40,892 nt of DNA from Natronolimnohabitans innermongolicus JCM 12255. GTDB lineage: Archaea > Halobacteriota > Halobacteria > Halobacteriales > Natrialbaceae. The notes under the pieces are model-generated. The model saw only the letters and a program-made list of their open reading frames with translations, was not told where the DNA came from and searched no databases. Within the stretch, counting starts at the first letter, position 1, and each line of letters starts with the position of its first letter. The translations under genes were made by a program, and so were the position numbers. The DNA is taken from assembly GCF_000337215.1 (NCBI RefSeq), contig NZ_AOHZ01000095.1:1-40892 (forward strand), written 5' to 3'. Positions 8,854 to 17,207 of the stretch are shown here, one piece after another.

Positions 8854-8962
8854 CGAGGGCTGTCTGCGGTGGCCAAATCGTCGACTCTCACCGACTCGAG
8901 GCGGTTTCCGAGCGCCTAAGTGACCGGCCGCGAACCGACTACTCGAGAAGGGATCTGACGGG

Positions 8963-10243
8963 ATGACACTCTCGGACAACGACAGGGCGATCGCGCGGTT
9001 TACGATGCTCGCACACGGAATCGTCCACTGGTTCGAACTGGCGATTCCGATCTTTCTGGTGGTCTGGCTCGACGTCTTCGACGTGAGCGTCGCGCTCGTG
9101 GGCCTCATCGTCGCGCTCGGCTACGCGCCGTTCGGACTCGGCGCGCTCCCGGCGGGCGTGCTCGTCGATCGCTACGGGCCGCGCCGACTCGTTCTCGTCT
9201 GTCTGGGCGGGATGAGCCTCGCGTTCGCGACGCTCGCGCTCGCCCCGTCGATCTACGCCGTCGCGGCCAGCCTGCTCGTCTGGGGGATCGTCGCCAGCGT
9301 CTACCATCCCGCCGGACTCGCACTCATCAGCACCGGCGTCGAGGACCGCGGGACGGTCTTCGCCCGCCACGGAATCGCTGGCAACCTCGGCATCGCGCTC
9401 GGTCCGTTCGCGACCGCGACGCTCCTGCTCGTCCTCGAGTGGCGACTCGTCGCCGTCGCACTCGCCGTTCCCGGCCTGTTGGCGGCCCTTTACGGGCTTC
9501 GACTCGAGTTCGACCCGACGGCCGCCACGGACTCCACCGACGCCGGCTCGGCCGGATCGCTCTCCGGCTCCGAATTCCTCGAGAACTCCCGCTCGCTGTT
9601 CGCCGGCGCGTTCGTGCTCGTCTTCGCGGTCGTCACGTTCGTCGGCCTCTACTACCGCGGCGTTCTCACCTACCTGCCCGAACTGCTCGGTGACCTGCCG
9701 GCGATGAGCGGTATCGAACCGCCGGGCGGCCTCGAGGAACTCGAACTGGGCGATTACATCTACGTCGGGCTGCTGGTCGCCGGCATGGCCGGCCAGTACG
9801 TCGGCGGAAAACTGACCAACCGAGTCCCCGTCGCTCGCGGTCTGGTCGTCGTCTTCGTCGGGCTCGCCGTTCTGGCGGTCGCGTTCGTTCCGGTCTCCGG
9901 GCTGGGGATCGCCGCGGTCGTCGCGTACTGTGCCGTCCTTGGCTTCGCGCTGTTCGCGATCGAACCGTTCTACCAGGAGGCCGTCGCGGTCTACACGCCG
10001 CCGGACTCCCGGGGGCTCTCCTACGGCTACACCTACCTCGGGATGTTCGGACTGGGCGCGATCAGCATCGCCGTCGGCGGCGCGGTCCTCGAGTACGCGA
10101 CGATGGCCGCGTTCTTCGGCGCGCTCGCGGTGGTCGCCCTGATCGGGGCTGGGACCGCGCTCGCGTTGCTCGCTCGTCCGATTCCGAGCGGTATCGGAAC
10201 GGGGGAGTCGACGGCGGCGACCGAAGACGCTGCCGACGACTGA
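8963..10243 (+). CDS. Major facilitator superfamily transporter
   Basis: 426 residues with about 12 hydrophobic helices in two halves separated by a hydrophilic segment (TAATDSTDAGSAGSLSGSEF, around 190-210). The loop between helices 2 and 3 has the MFS signature in the form GVLVDRYGPRRL. The chemical type of substrate is not evident; the overall look is of the drug/sugar antiporter-like groups. It faces cdc48 convergently, with a nested inverted repeat between the two genes (10253-10314). Confidence 0.88.
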   Translation: MTLSDNDRAIARFTMLAHGIVHWFELAIPIFLVVWLDVFDVSVALVGLIVALGYAPFGLGALPAGVLVDRYGPRRLVLVCLGGMSLAFATLALAPSIYAVAASLLVWGIVASVYHPAGLALISTGVEDRGTVFARHGIAGNLGIALGPFATATLLLVLEWRLVAVALAVPGLLAALYGLRLEFDPTAATDSTDAGSAGSLSGSEFLENSRSLFAGAFVLVFAVVTFVGLYYRGVLTYLPELLGDLPAMSGIEPPGGLEELELGDYIYVGLLVAGMAGQYVGGKLTNRVPVARGLVVVFVGLAVLAVAFVPVSGLGIAAVVAYCAVLGFALFAIEPFYQEAVAVYTPPDSRGLSYGYTYLGMFGLGAISIAVGGAVLEYATMAAFFGALAVVALIGAGTALALLARPIPSGIGTGESTAATEDAADD

Positions 10244-10252
10244 GACGGATTG

Positions 10253-10314
10253 CTGTCCCGATGTCCCGGCGCAACCGCCGCCCGGGTCGTGGGTGCGCCG
10301 GGCCTGACGGACAG
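10253..10314. terminator. Nested inverted repeat between convergent genes
   Basis: CTGTCC at 10253-10258 pairs with GGACAG at 10309-10314, and CCCGGCGC at 10265-10272 pairs with GCGCCGGG at 10295-10302. The two stems are separated by 6 nt on each side, making a symmetrical two-step stem. It sits between the MFS gene and the end of cdc48, so a bidirectional transcription-ending role is likely but not proven; there is no clear T-run. Confidence 0.4.
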
Positions 10315-10441
10315 TACCCCGTATGAAACGCGGTCGCTACGTCCCCGAACGATCGGCTGGGATGGATCCGAAGACGAGTACGATCGGAAAACGGACCGAA
10401 CAAAACAGAATCGAGAGAGATCGGCTACGGCGACCGCGACG

Positions 10442-12709
10442 TTACTGGAACGTGCGACCGAGTTGGTCCTGTTCCTGTGCCGGTTCGGCCGCGTTGAACT
10501 CCTGTTCGATCTCCTCGTAGCGTTCACGCGTCTCGGCGGTCACGCTCGCGTTGACTTCCTCGAGGGCGTGCTCGAAGTGCTCCTTGCTGAGGCGAACGTT
10601 GCCGATCGTGTCGTCGATATCGTCGGGCTCGACCGAGTTGATGAACTCGCGGCTGGCCTGCATCGAGGCCTCGCGACAGACGGCTTCGACGTCGGCGCCG
10701 ACGTAGCCCTCGGTCTCGGCGGCCAACCAGTCCAGGTCGACCGCGTCGGCCAGTGGCTTGTTGCGGGTGTGAACCTCGAAGATCTTCTTGCGTGCGTCCT
10801 CGTCGGGAACCGGCACGTGGACGTGGCGGTCGAGCCGGCCGGGACGGAGCAGCGCCGAGTCGATCAGGTCGGGTCGGTTAGTCGTCGCGATGACGACGAC
10901 GTCCTCGAGTTCCTCGAGCCCGTCGAGTTCGGTCAGCAGCTGGCTGACGACGCGTTCGCCGACGCCGGAGTCGCCCTGTCGCTGGCCGCGTTCGCCCGCA
11001 ATCGAGTCGATCTCGTCGAAGAAGATCACGGTCGGGGCGTTCGAACGGGCCTTCTCGAAGACCTCACGGACGCCCTTCTCGGACTCGCCGACGTACTTGT
11101 TCAGCAGCTCCGGCCCCTTGATCGAGATGAAGTTCGACTGGGCCTCGTTGGCCACGGCCTTCGCGAGCAGCGTCTTCCCGGTGCCCGGCGGGCCGTACAT
11201 GAGGACGCCCTTGGCGGCCTGCATGTCGAGTTGGTCGAACACCTCGGGGTAGTCAAGCGGCCACTGGACGTTCTCGCGGAGGCGTTCTTTGGTTCCCTCG
11301 AGGCCGCCGACGTCGTTCCAGGTGACGTCGGGCACTTCGACGAAGACCTCGCGCATCGCCGAGGGCTGGATACCCTTGAGCGCTTCCTTGAAGTCGTTCT
11401 CGGTGACCTTCAGGGTCTCTAAGACCTCGGCGTCGATCTCGTCTTCCTCCAGATCGAGGTCGGGACGGATACGCCGGAGGGCGTTCATCGCGCCCTCGCG
11501 GGTCAGGCTCTCGAGGTCGGCGCCGACGAAGCCGTGGGTGTTCTCGGCGTAGCGATCGAGGTCGATCGATTCCGAGAGCGGCATCCCGCGGGTGTGAACC
11601 TGCAGGATCTCCTTGCGGCCGTCCTTGTCGGGGACGCCGATCTCGATCTCGCGGTCGAAGCGGCCGCCGCGGCGCAGCGCGGGGTCGATGTCGTCGATGC
11701 GGTTCGTCGCGGCGATGACGGTGACGCGACCCCGTTCCTCGAGGCCGTCCATCAGGCTGAGCAGTTGCGCGACGACGCGTCGTTCGACGTCGCCGCCGGC
11801 CTCCTCGCGCTTGGCGGCGATGGAGTCGAGCTCGTCGATGAAGATGATCGCGGGGGCGTTCTCTTCTGCCTCCTCGAACACCTCTCGGAGCTGCTCTTCC
11901 GACTCACCGTAGTACTTCGACATGATCTCCGGTCCGGAGATCGTCTCGAAGTGGGCGTCGATCTCGTTGGCGACGGCCTTCGCCATGAGCGTCTTCCCGG
12001 TGCCCGGCGGGCCGTGCAGGAGGACGCCCTTCGGCGGCTCGATGCCCAGCTGCTGGAACAGCTCGGGGTGGCGCATCGGCAGCTCGATCATCTCGCGAAC
12101 CTGGTCGAGTTCGCTGTCCAGGCCACCGATGTCCTCGTAGGTGACGTTCGGGACGCCCTCGGCGGAAGCGCCGGGGCCGCCGGAGCTGACCTGTTCGGCC
12201 GGCGTCTCGGAGATCTCGATGTTCGTCGAGTCCGTGATGACGACGGTGCCCGACGGCGACGTGCTCGCGATCTTCAGCGGCACCGACTGGCCGGAACTGG
12301 CCATCGGCCCGAACGACAGCGAGAACGGCACCGTCTGGCCTTCGGCGACGGCCTGTCCGGACAGCTTGTCCCGGACGAGCGGGCCGATGTCCCCGCGAAT
12401 GCGTAGATTCTGGGGGAGCGCGACCGTCACCGACTTGGCCGGGTTGACGTCCGCGGGTTCGATCTCGACGCGGTCGTCGATCCCGACGTCGGCTTCCTGC
12501 CGAAGCCGGCCGTCGATCCGGACGATCCCGCGCCCTTCGTCCTCGGGGTAGCCCGGCCAGACGCGCGCGACGGCCTGACTGTCGCCGCCGCCGCGAATAA
12601 CGATGTAATCGCCGTTCTCGAGCTCGAGTTCGCGCATCGAAACGCGATCGATCGCGGCCAGTCCGCGCCCTGCGTCCTTCTGTTTCAGTGGTTTGACGGT
12701 GAGTTTCAT
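10442..12709 (-). CDS. cdc48: Cdc48/VAT-type AAA+ ATPase
   Basis: 755 residues. The N-terminal 180 residues form the double-psi-barrel substrate/cofactor domain. D1 has Walker A GPPGTGKT at about 233-240 and Walker B IIFIDELD at about 288-295; D2 has GPPGTGKT at about 506-513 and VIFFDEID at about 562-569, with arginine fingers in GGRFDRE and PGRLDRH. The hexameric ATPase unfolds proteins for degradation by the archaeal proteasome. The tail ends RTFQ rather than a clear HbYX. Its ATG overlaps the stop of the upstream small Hsp20-like gene by 4 nt, so the two are probably translated together from the strong promoter at 12987-12994. Confidence 0.97.
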   Translation of the reverse strand: MKLTVKPLKQKDAGRGLAAIDRVSMRELELENGDYIVIRGGGDSQAVARVWPGYPEDEGRGIVRIDGRLRQEADVGIDDRVEIEPADVNPAKSVTVALPQNLRIRGDIGPLVRDKLSGQAVAEGQTVPFSLSFGPMASSGQSVPLKIASTSPSGTVVITDSTNIEISETPAEQVSSGGPGASAEGVPNVTYEDIGGLDSELDQVREMIELPMRHPELFQQLGIEPPKGVLLHGPPGTGKTLMAKAVANEIDAHFETISGPEIMSKYYGESEEQLREVFEEAEENAPAIIFIDELDSIAAKREEAGGDVERRVVAQLLSLMDGLEERGRVTVIAATNRIDDIDPALRRGGRFDREIEIGVPDKDGRKEILQVHTRGMPLSESIDLDRYAENTHGFVGADLESLTREGAMNALRRIRPDLDLEEDEIDAEVLETLKVTENDFKEALKGIQPSAMREVFVEVPDVTWNDVGGLEGTKERLRENVQWPLDYPEVFDQLDMQAAKGVLMYGPPGTGKTLLAKAVANEAQSNFISIKGPELLNKYVGESEKGVREVFEKARSNAPTVIFFDEIDSIAGERGQRQGDSGVGERVVSQLLTELDGLEELEDVVVIATTNRPDLIDSALLRPGRLDRHVHVPVPDEDARKKIFEVHTRNKPLADAVDLDWLAAETEGYVGADVEAVCREASMQASREFINSVEPDDIDDTIGNVRLSKEHFEHALEEVNASVTAETRERYEEIEQEFNAAEPAQEQDQLGRTFQ

Positions 12710-12954
12710 AGATCGCCCTCCAGTTCGACAGTGAGGACGCCGTTTTTGATAAACGTGTGCGCGTCGCCTGCACCGTCGGGAAGTTCGATCTCGTACTGTT
12801 CATCCTCGACGACGACGATAACCGTCCCGTCGACGAGGTCGACCGAAGCCTCCGCGTGATCGGCCCCGAAGTCGACGGCGAGCACCGAGCACTCGTCGTA
12901 CTCGTAGCGCCGCGCCACCTGTCCCTCCTCACGGGTGAATTGCTCGAGAGTCAT
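12706..12954 (-). CDS. Small Hsp20/alpha-crystallin-like protein coupled to Cdc48
   Basis: 82 residues, strongly acidic ([20 protein letters not shown]...). The pattern is a set of short beta strands, and the end [18 protein letters not shown] closely resembles the last strands of the Hsp20 alpha-crystallin domain (N-G-V-L-T-V). At 82 residues it lacks the N-terminal arm and the I-x-I/V tail by which Hsp20 proteins assemble. Overlap ATGA with cdc48 and a shared promoter suggest a partner or adaptor of the ATPase. The fold call is by pattern; the function is inference. Confidence 0.75.
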   Translation of the reverse strand: MTLEQFTREEGQVARRYEYDECSVLAVDFGADHAEASVDLVDGTVIVVVEDEQYEIELPDGAGDAHTFIKNGVLTVELEGDL

Positions 12955-12986
12955 GCTTCAACTAACCCAAAGTAAGTGGTCTTAGT

Positions 12987-12994
12987 ATATAAAT
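12987..12994 (-). promoter_or_regulatory. Strong TATA box of the cdc48 operon
   Basis: TATATAAA read in the plus direction (TTTATATA on the transcribed strand) lies 33-40 nt before the start at 12954. It is one of the best TATA boxes in the window and predicts a leader of about 10 nt. Confidence 0.6.
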
Positions 12995-13169
12995 CTTGTG
13001 CCAGTCGATCGCGATACGGGGGCGTGTTCGAGGAAAGTTGGTTGTTCGTAGTTCACACCAGAATTGCCGGCGCCGCGCTCGAGGTAATGTCGTCGACGAG
13101 ACAGGACCAGTCGTGGTCGAGAGTTTTTCCCCTCGAGTGTTTAAGCCCGTCCCGCTCGTGCGTAGACGT

Positions 13170-13961
13170 ATGCAGACGGTCACACACCACGGTCGCAAGA
13201 CGGCCTACGAGCTCACCGACCGCGGCGGCGACGGACCGCCGCTCTGTTTCGTCCACGGGAGCGGCGGCTCTCGCGACGTCTGGAAAGGGCAACACCGCCT
13301 CGCCGACCGCAACCCGATCGTCGCGCTCGATCTGAGCGGACACGGAGAGTCCGCGGATATCGACGCCGAACCCGGCTACGCGACGCTGTCGGCGTACGTC
13401 GACGATGTCGCCGCCGTCCTCGAGGCGACCGACAGCCGCGTGCTCGTCGGCAACTCGCTCGGCGGCGCCGTCGCGATGCAACTCCTGATCGAGCGCGACC
13501 CCGACCTCGACGCGGCGGTACTGGCCGGTACCGGCGCCCGTCTCGGCGTCCTCGAAGACCTCCTCGACTGGCTCGAGGACGACTTCGAGCGAGCGATCGA
13601 CTTCCTTCACGAGCCGGGTCGCCTCTTCGAGGATCCCGACCCGGAACTGCGCGACGAATCGATGGAACAACTCCGCGAAACCGGACGACAGGTCACTCAC
13701 CGCGACTTCCTGACCTGCCACCGATTCGACGTACGCGCTGATCTCTCGGCGATCGACGTCCCGACCCTCGCGATCTACGGTGAGGGCGATCGATTGACGC
13801 CGCCGCGGTACCACGAGTACCTCGCCGACGAGATCGACGACGCCTGGATCGCCGGCCTCGAGGACGCGGCCCACCTGGCGATGCTCGAGCAGCCGGCGGC
13901 GTTCAACGCCGCGCTCGCGGAGTTTCTGGACGTCGTTTCCGAACGGACCGAAGAGTACTGA
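13170..13961 (+). CDS. Alpha/beta hydrolase
   Basis: 263 residues with the complete fold signature: oxyanion loop CFVHGSGGS (26-34), nucleophile elbow GNSLGG with S96, acid in GEGDRLTP (D207), and histidine in DAAHLAML (H235). A cap region rich in charged residues lies around 125-185. Many esterases, C-C hydrolases and dehalogenase-like enzymes share this plan, so the substrate is open. The ATG at 13170 is chosen because TGTTTAAGC at 13137-13145 lies 25-33 nt upstream, giving a leaderless start; an upstream frame extension would be basic and cover that promoter. Confidence 0.88.
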   Translation: MQTVTHHGRKTAYELTDRGGDGPPLCFVHGSGGSRDVWKGQHRLADRNPIVALDLSGHGESADIDAEPGYATLSAYVDDVAAVLEATDSRVLVGNSLGGAVAMQLLIERDPDLDAAVLAGTGARLGVLEDLLDWLEDDFERAIDFLHEPGRLFEDPDPELRDESMEQLRETGRQVTHRDFLTCHRFDVRADLSAIDVPTLAIYGEGDRLTPPRYHEYLADEIDDAWIAGLEDAAHLAMLEQPAAFNAALAEFLDVVSERTEEY

Positions 13962-14084
13962 GCCGCGCGAAACGCATCGAGTCGTCCCGTCGCCGGTCGG
14001 TCGGGAGACCGAGTCAACAAATGAGCGTAGCGGTCGATCAGTCACCCGCGTGACCGACGCCGCTCGTCTCGAAAACCGAACTCG

Positions 14085-14315
14085 TCACCGAGCGTCGGCG
14101 AGCGCGACGAACGACTCGTCGGTCGCCGTGAGCCACGCCGCGGACGCGTCCGCTCGATCGAGTCGCGACGGAAACATCGTACAGACGGCGACCCCGTCAC
14201 GTTCGACGGTGACGTGCTGGAGGGACGTTCCGCGACCGGGCGCTGCGCCGGAGCCGGTCGGTTCGGATACCGCTTCGATCGTGGACTCGGGGCCGTTTGA
14301 CGGATGTTCGGTCAT
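14085..14315 (-). CDS. Small haloarchaeal protein, DUF7511-like
   Basis: 76 residues. The C-terminal half (LQHVTVERDGVAVCTMFPSR ... AAWLTATDESFVALADAR) looks like the haloarchaeal DUF7511 family, which ends in a W-x-x-A/V-x-x-D/S-x-Y/F-V-x-L pattern; this is from memory. No catalytic motif is evident and no function is known. A TATA box (TATATAAATT on plus, 14346-14355) lies 31-40 nt upstream of the ATG. The region between that box and panB (14356-14501) is A/T-rich, with a weak CCACCA/TGGTGG repeat, and holds no gene. Confidence 0.7.
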   Translation of the reverse strand: MTEHPSNGPESTIEAVSEPTGSGAAPGRGTSLQHVTVERDGVAVCTMFPSRLDRADASAAWLTATDESFVALADAR

Positions 14316-14345
14316 CGTTCGATGGTCGTCCGTAGCCGACCGAAG

Positions 14346-14355
14346 TATATAAATT
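14346..14355 (-). promoter_or_regulatory. TATA box of the DUF7511-like gene
   Basis: TATATAAATT in an A/T-rich island, 31-40 nt before the start codon at 14315 on the minus strand. Confidence 0.5.
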
Positions 14356-14501
14356 ATTCCGGCAGATGGTATATGTTCCTAAACCACCATAAAATGGGAT
14401 AATATGTTTGGTGGCGGGAGGACGGAACGGTCCAGCGGCCGTACAGCCAACCGAAACGACACGGTGACACGGAAGACGGTACCCGAAGGTGCTACCGATC
14501 G

Positions 14502-15314
14502 TCAGTACAGGTCTTCGAGGTCGCTCTGTTCGTGGCTGTGTTCCTCGGCGGGGAACGCGCCCGACTCGACGGCGTCGACGTAGTCGTCGACGGCCGACTC
14601 CATCTCGGCGCGGACGTTCCCGAACTGCTCGGAGAAGGAGGGCGTCCACTCGCTGATGCCGACGGCGTCGTCGAAGACGAGCACCTGTCCGTCGCAGTCG
14701 GGCCCGGCGCCGATGCCGATCGTCGGTATCTCGAGTGCGTCGGTGATCTCGGCGGCGACGTTCGAGGGCACGTGCTCTAAGACGAGCGAGAACGCGCCGG
14801 CCTCCTCGTGGGCGCGTGCGAGTTCGAGCATCTGCTCGGCCGCGGCCTGGTCGGTCCCCTGGCGGGGGTAGCCGCCGTACTGGTTGACGTGCTGGGGTGT
14901 GAGTCCGAGGTGGGCCATCACCGGAATGCCGAGTTGGACCATCTTTTCCGTGAGCTCGACGGTGTGGGGACCGCTCTCGAGTTTGACCGCCTGCGCGTCC
15001 TCCTCTTTGAGCATCCGACCGGCGTTTTCCAGACTCTCGGCCTCGTCGACGCCGAACGACAGGAACGGCATGTCGGCGACGACCAGCGCGTCCTCGGTCG
15101 CCCTCGAGACCGCGCCGACGTGGTGGGCGATTCCGTCGACGGTGACGGGAACCGTCGTCTCGTGGCCGAGCACGACGTTGCCGACGCTATCGCCGACGAG
15201 AATGATATCGACGCCCGCATCGTCGACGATGGCGGCCGTCGGCGCGTCGTAGGCCGTCAGCATCGTGATCGGTTCCTCGCCTGCCTTCTCTCTGACGTCC
15301 CGTACGGTGGGCAT
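14502..15314 (-). CDS. panB: 3-methyl-2-oxobutanoate hydroxymethyltransferase PanB
   Basis: 270 residues. PanB transfers a hydroxymethyl group from methylene-tetrahydropterin to alpha-ketoisovalerate, making ketopantoate for coenzyme A. Visible motifs: MLTAYDAPTA, LVGDSVGNVVLGHETT (Mg-binding D), AVKLESG, PVMAHLGLTPQ, and TIGIGAGPDCDGQVLVFDD. Length is normal for the family. The ATG at 15314 is preferred: ATTTACTC at about 15333-15340 is a TATA-like box close upstream, and the upstream extension to 15470 has no match to the family. It is divergent from the DUF5822-like gene. Confidence 0.96.
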   Translation of the reverse strand: MPTVRDVREKAGEEPITMLTAYDAPTAAIVDDAGVDIILVGDSVGNVVLGHETTVPVTVDGIAHHVGAVSRATEDALVVADMPFLSFGVDEAESLENAGRMLKEEDAQAVKLESGPHTVELTEKMVQLGIPVMAHLGLTPQHVNQYGGYPRQGTDQAAAEQMLELARAHEEAGAFSLVLEHVPSNVAAEITDALEIPTIGIGAGPDCDGQVLVFDDAVGISEWTPSFSEQFGNVRAEMESAVDDYVDAVESGAFPAEEHSHEQSDLEDLY

Positions 15315-15444
15315 ACTCGAGCGTTCGTTGCCGGTGAGTAAATGGTACCGTTCTCCGCGCGACACTGTGTCGAACGGTCCGCCTGCGTCGGTCCCGATCG
15401 CCGAAGCCGCGGCACTTAAGAGGGCTGCGTCGCGACTGTCGCTC

Positions 15445-15678
15445 GTGCCAGAACCCGTCGAAACGACCACTCCCGACGGCGTGGACTACGGCTGGGTGAT
15501 GCAGGTCACCTTCGTGGTCACGATCCTCGTCGGCGCGCCGATCGTCGCGGTGCTCTCGCTGAACGCGGACCTTCCGTCGTGGGGCGCCCGCGCCGAGTTC
15601 GCGATCCGCGTCGGTGCGCCGATCTGGTTTCTGACCGCACTCGCCGTCTTCGCGTACGCAAAACGGAAGCAGGAGTAG
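15445..15678 (+). CDS. Small two-helix membrane protein (DUF5822-like)
   Basis: 77 residues from GTG at 15445 (reads M/VPEPVETTTPDGVDYGWVMQ). Two hydrophobic helices are visible, about residues 19-41 (VTFVVTILVGAPIVAVLSL) and 54-72 (VGAPIWFLTALAVFAYAK), with a basic end KRKQE. The sequence looks like the haloarchaeal DUF5822 family, from memory. CACTTAAGAG at 15409-15418 is a TATA-like box 27-36 nt upstream, favouring the GTG over longer starts. Function unknown. Confidence 0.75.
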   Translation: MPEPVETTTPDGVDYGWVMQVTFVVTILVGAPIVAVLSLNADLPSWGARAEFAIRVGAPIWFLTALAVFAYAKRKQE

Positions 15679-15741
15679 CCTCGCGTCGACCCGTACGGCC
15701 GCGGTCCATGTCAGCGTCCTCGAGCCAGCGCCTCCGAGACG

Positions 15742-16281
15742 TCAAACGCCGGACGGACCGTCACCGACGTACTCGAAGGCGACGCCCGCCCGTTCTGCCG
15801 TCACCTGATCCCGCTCCGAGTCGCCCACGAACAGCGACGCCCCGGGGTCGGCCTCGAGTCGATCCACCGCCTCGAGCAGCGGTTCGGGATGGGGCTTTCG
15901 CGTCGCGACCGTGTCGCGCCCGACGACCGCGTCGACCGCGTGGACGAGGTCGTGTTCCTCGAGCGCGATCCGGCAGGCCGCCTCGCAGTTGAGCGAACAG
16001 ACGCCTACGGGCACCGAGCGCTCGAGCAGTTCGTCGGCGTGGCCCAGTCGTGGCGCGGTCGTCGCCCCCTCGCGCTCGTGGGCGGCGATCGCCGACTCCA
16101 CCTCGGACCCCAGTCCGACGTCGCTCGCGCCGCCGAGCAAGCCCCAGAGGTCCTGGCTCGGGGGCTCGACGGCCGCGCTTTCGTACACCTCGAGGACATC
16201 TCCGGCGACGGCGTCCCAGTCGACGTCGAGATCGACGAGCGTGCCGTCGAGGTCGTAGACGATCGCGTCGTAGTCGGACAT
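15742..16281 (-). CDS. HAD-superfamily hydrolase (phosphoglycolate phosphatase-like)
   Basis: 179 residues with all four HAD motifs: motif I DYDAIVYDLDGTLVDLD (D10, D12), motif II in GVCSLNCE, motif III lysine in TRKPHPEP, and motif IV FVGDSERD. The small helical cap between about residues 20 and 90 is of the C1 type used by phosphoglycolate phosphatase-like enzymes. Substrate unknown. The ATG at 16281 is chosen because motif I must be near the N-terminus and CACTATTCC near 16307-16315 is a TATA-like box 26-34 nt upstream. Confidence 0.88.
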   Translation of the reverse strand: MSDYDAIVYDLDGTLVDLDVDWDAVAGDVLEVYESAAVEPPSQDLWGLLGGASDVGLGSEVESAIAAHEREGATTAPRLGHADELLERSVPVGVCSLNCEAACRIALEEHDLVHAVDAVVGRDTVATRKPHPEPLLEAVDRLEADPGASLFVGDSERDQVTAERAGVAFEYVGDGPSGV

Positions 16282-16457
16282 GAGAGTGCGTAGGGACGGC
16301 GCAGGAATAGTGACTTCGGTCTCCGACACGCACGGAGACGACACGAGGGCAACTCGAGTCGCCGCCACCCCCCAGTATTTCGTCGTCGGCCGTCGAATCC
16401 CACCGTATGCGACTCTCGACGCCACCGCTCGTAATCGGGTTCCTGCTGTTCGTGATA

Positions 16458-16886
16458 TGAATTTTGAGCGCACACCTGCGTCTTCAGGCGCAGGTCGAGC
16501 GGTAGGCCCAATGGAACGTCCGGCGTCGAAAGCCGACATGGATTTCGACCGCAATCGTTTTGTTGTGGCCCGACGTAACATGAAGTGCTACGAATACCGT
16601 GAGATGCCGTCCCCGAACCACAAGGGGAAGCGGACCAGCGGTGGTTCGCACGGCGATGACATGGTATTCGACGGGGCCTGTTTGACCGGGCCACAGCCCT
16701 ACACGAGGGAGGAAACGAGAGTTCCTCCGGTATCAAGCGAGAGCTTGGCTCTCGCGGACCGTCGGAAGACTGTGTCTTCCGAGATGCTGCCGGTTCCCTC
16801 TGAGTGCGGGCTGGAACCTCGAACGCCACACTCGGCGGAAATCCGATGGTCGGATTCCACGTCTTTCAGGGCGTGGAGGAGGTCAA
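16458..16886 (+). mobile_element. IS200/IS605-like non-autonomous mini-element
   Basis: About 430 bp with no transposase frame. Near the left end, 16474-16495 is a 9-bp hairpin with a TTCA loop (ACCTGCG/CGCAGGT plus a G-T and a C-G pair). Near the right end, 16856-16877 is an 8-bp hairpin (TCCACGTC/GGCGTGGA), followed by GGAGGTCAA at 16878-16886. This layout, subterminal hairpins without terminal inverted repeats or target duplication, is that of IS200/IS605 elements. The right end resembles positions 59-89 of this window. In haloarchaea similar MITEs are known as PATEs. The left boundary is uncertain by a few nt. It splits a small membrane-protein gene. Confidence 0.7.
16705..16886 (+). ncRNA. 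Candidate omega-RNA/sotRNA-like structured RNA
   Basis: Consecutive perfect stems: 16708-16728 (7 bp), 16737-16755 (8 bp, 3-nt loop), 16762-16782 (9 bp, 3-nt loop), 16792-16818 (6 bp), 16840-16856 (7 bp, 3-nt loop), then the element-end hairpin 16856-16877. Sequence read through them has no conserved protein. TnpB-associated omega RNAs, called sense overlapping transcripts in Halobacterium, come from this end of IS200/IS605 elements, and their guide is the flank just past the end, here from 16887. No tnpB is present in the element, so it would be an orphan. Transcription is not shown. Confidence 0.5.
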
Positions 16887-16977
16887 CCCCATTCCCGTCT
16901 TACCGCCGCTCGTCGGAACGACGATCGGGATCGTCCTCCTGCTCGTCGGCCTGTTCCTCCGATTTCTCGGCGTGTGA

Positions 16978-17186
16978 ATCGGTCGCGAGAGCGATCACGC
17001 GTCGCTGTCGGCTGCACCATCGGCTGTTTCGAGTCGCCTCGAGCGGTTGGGGTGGTGTGCTCGAGGGAGGTTTGGCCGCTGGGGCGGGTGGCGGGTCGCG
17101 ATGCGAACGGCCGAGCGGGAGGGGTGAAAACATTCGAGAAATCTCGCGCCGCTACGCGTCGCTCGTCGACGTAGTCGTCGTAGAAG
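16978..17186. other. Gene-free stretch
   Basis: No coding region, RNA gene or clear repeat is supported here. Open frames crossing it are rich in R and S and look like noncoding high-G+C sequence. Confidence 0.5.
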
Positions 17187-17207
17187 CGCCGAGAGGGGGA
17201 TTTGAAC
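17187..17207 (-). repeat. Copy of the tRNA-Ser 3' end (att-like)
   Basis: Positions 17187-17207 match 17340-17360, the T-arm and acceptor 3' end of tRNA-Ser, in 20 of 21 positions and in the same orientation, 153 nt apart. Duplication of a tRNA 3' end is the mark left by tyrosine-recombinase integration. No integrase remains between the copies, so an old or collapsed element is likely. Confidence 0.55.

Larger units (their letters stand above)
16407..16977 (+). pseudogene. Small membrane-protein gene interrupted by a mini-element
   Basis: The 5' part from ATG 16407 reads MRLSTPPLVIGFLLFVI, the start of a membrane helix, then meets a TGA at 16458-16460. A 430-nt element follows. After it the reading PIPVLPPLVGTTIGIVLLLV ends GLFLRFLGV and a TGA at 16975-16977, a second membrane helix typical of small haloarchaeal two-helix proteins. 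GTATTTCG near 16375-16382 is a promoter-like box 25-32 nt before the ATG. The two pieces look like one gene of about 55-65 codons split by insertion; the exact junction is uncertain. Alternatively the second part is a separate ORF starting within the element end (ATG 16846). Confidence 0.55.

Noticed and set aside
10323-10520. Short plus-strand frame beginning MKRGRYVPERS
   Set aside because: It overlaps the cdc48 3' end, has basic composition and no promoter.
16600-16860. A tnpB coding remnant inside the mini-element
   Set aside because: The open frame (MKCYEYREMP...) has no RuvC-like or zinc-ribbon motif; the sequence is better explained as hairpin RNA.
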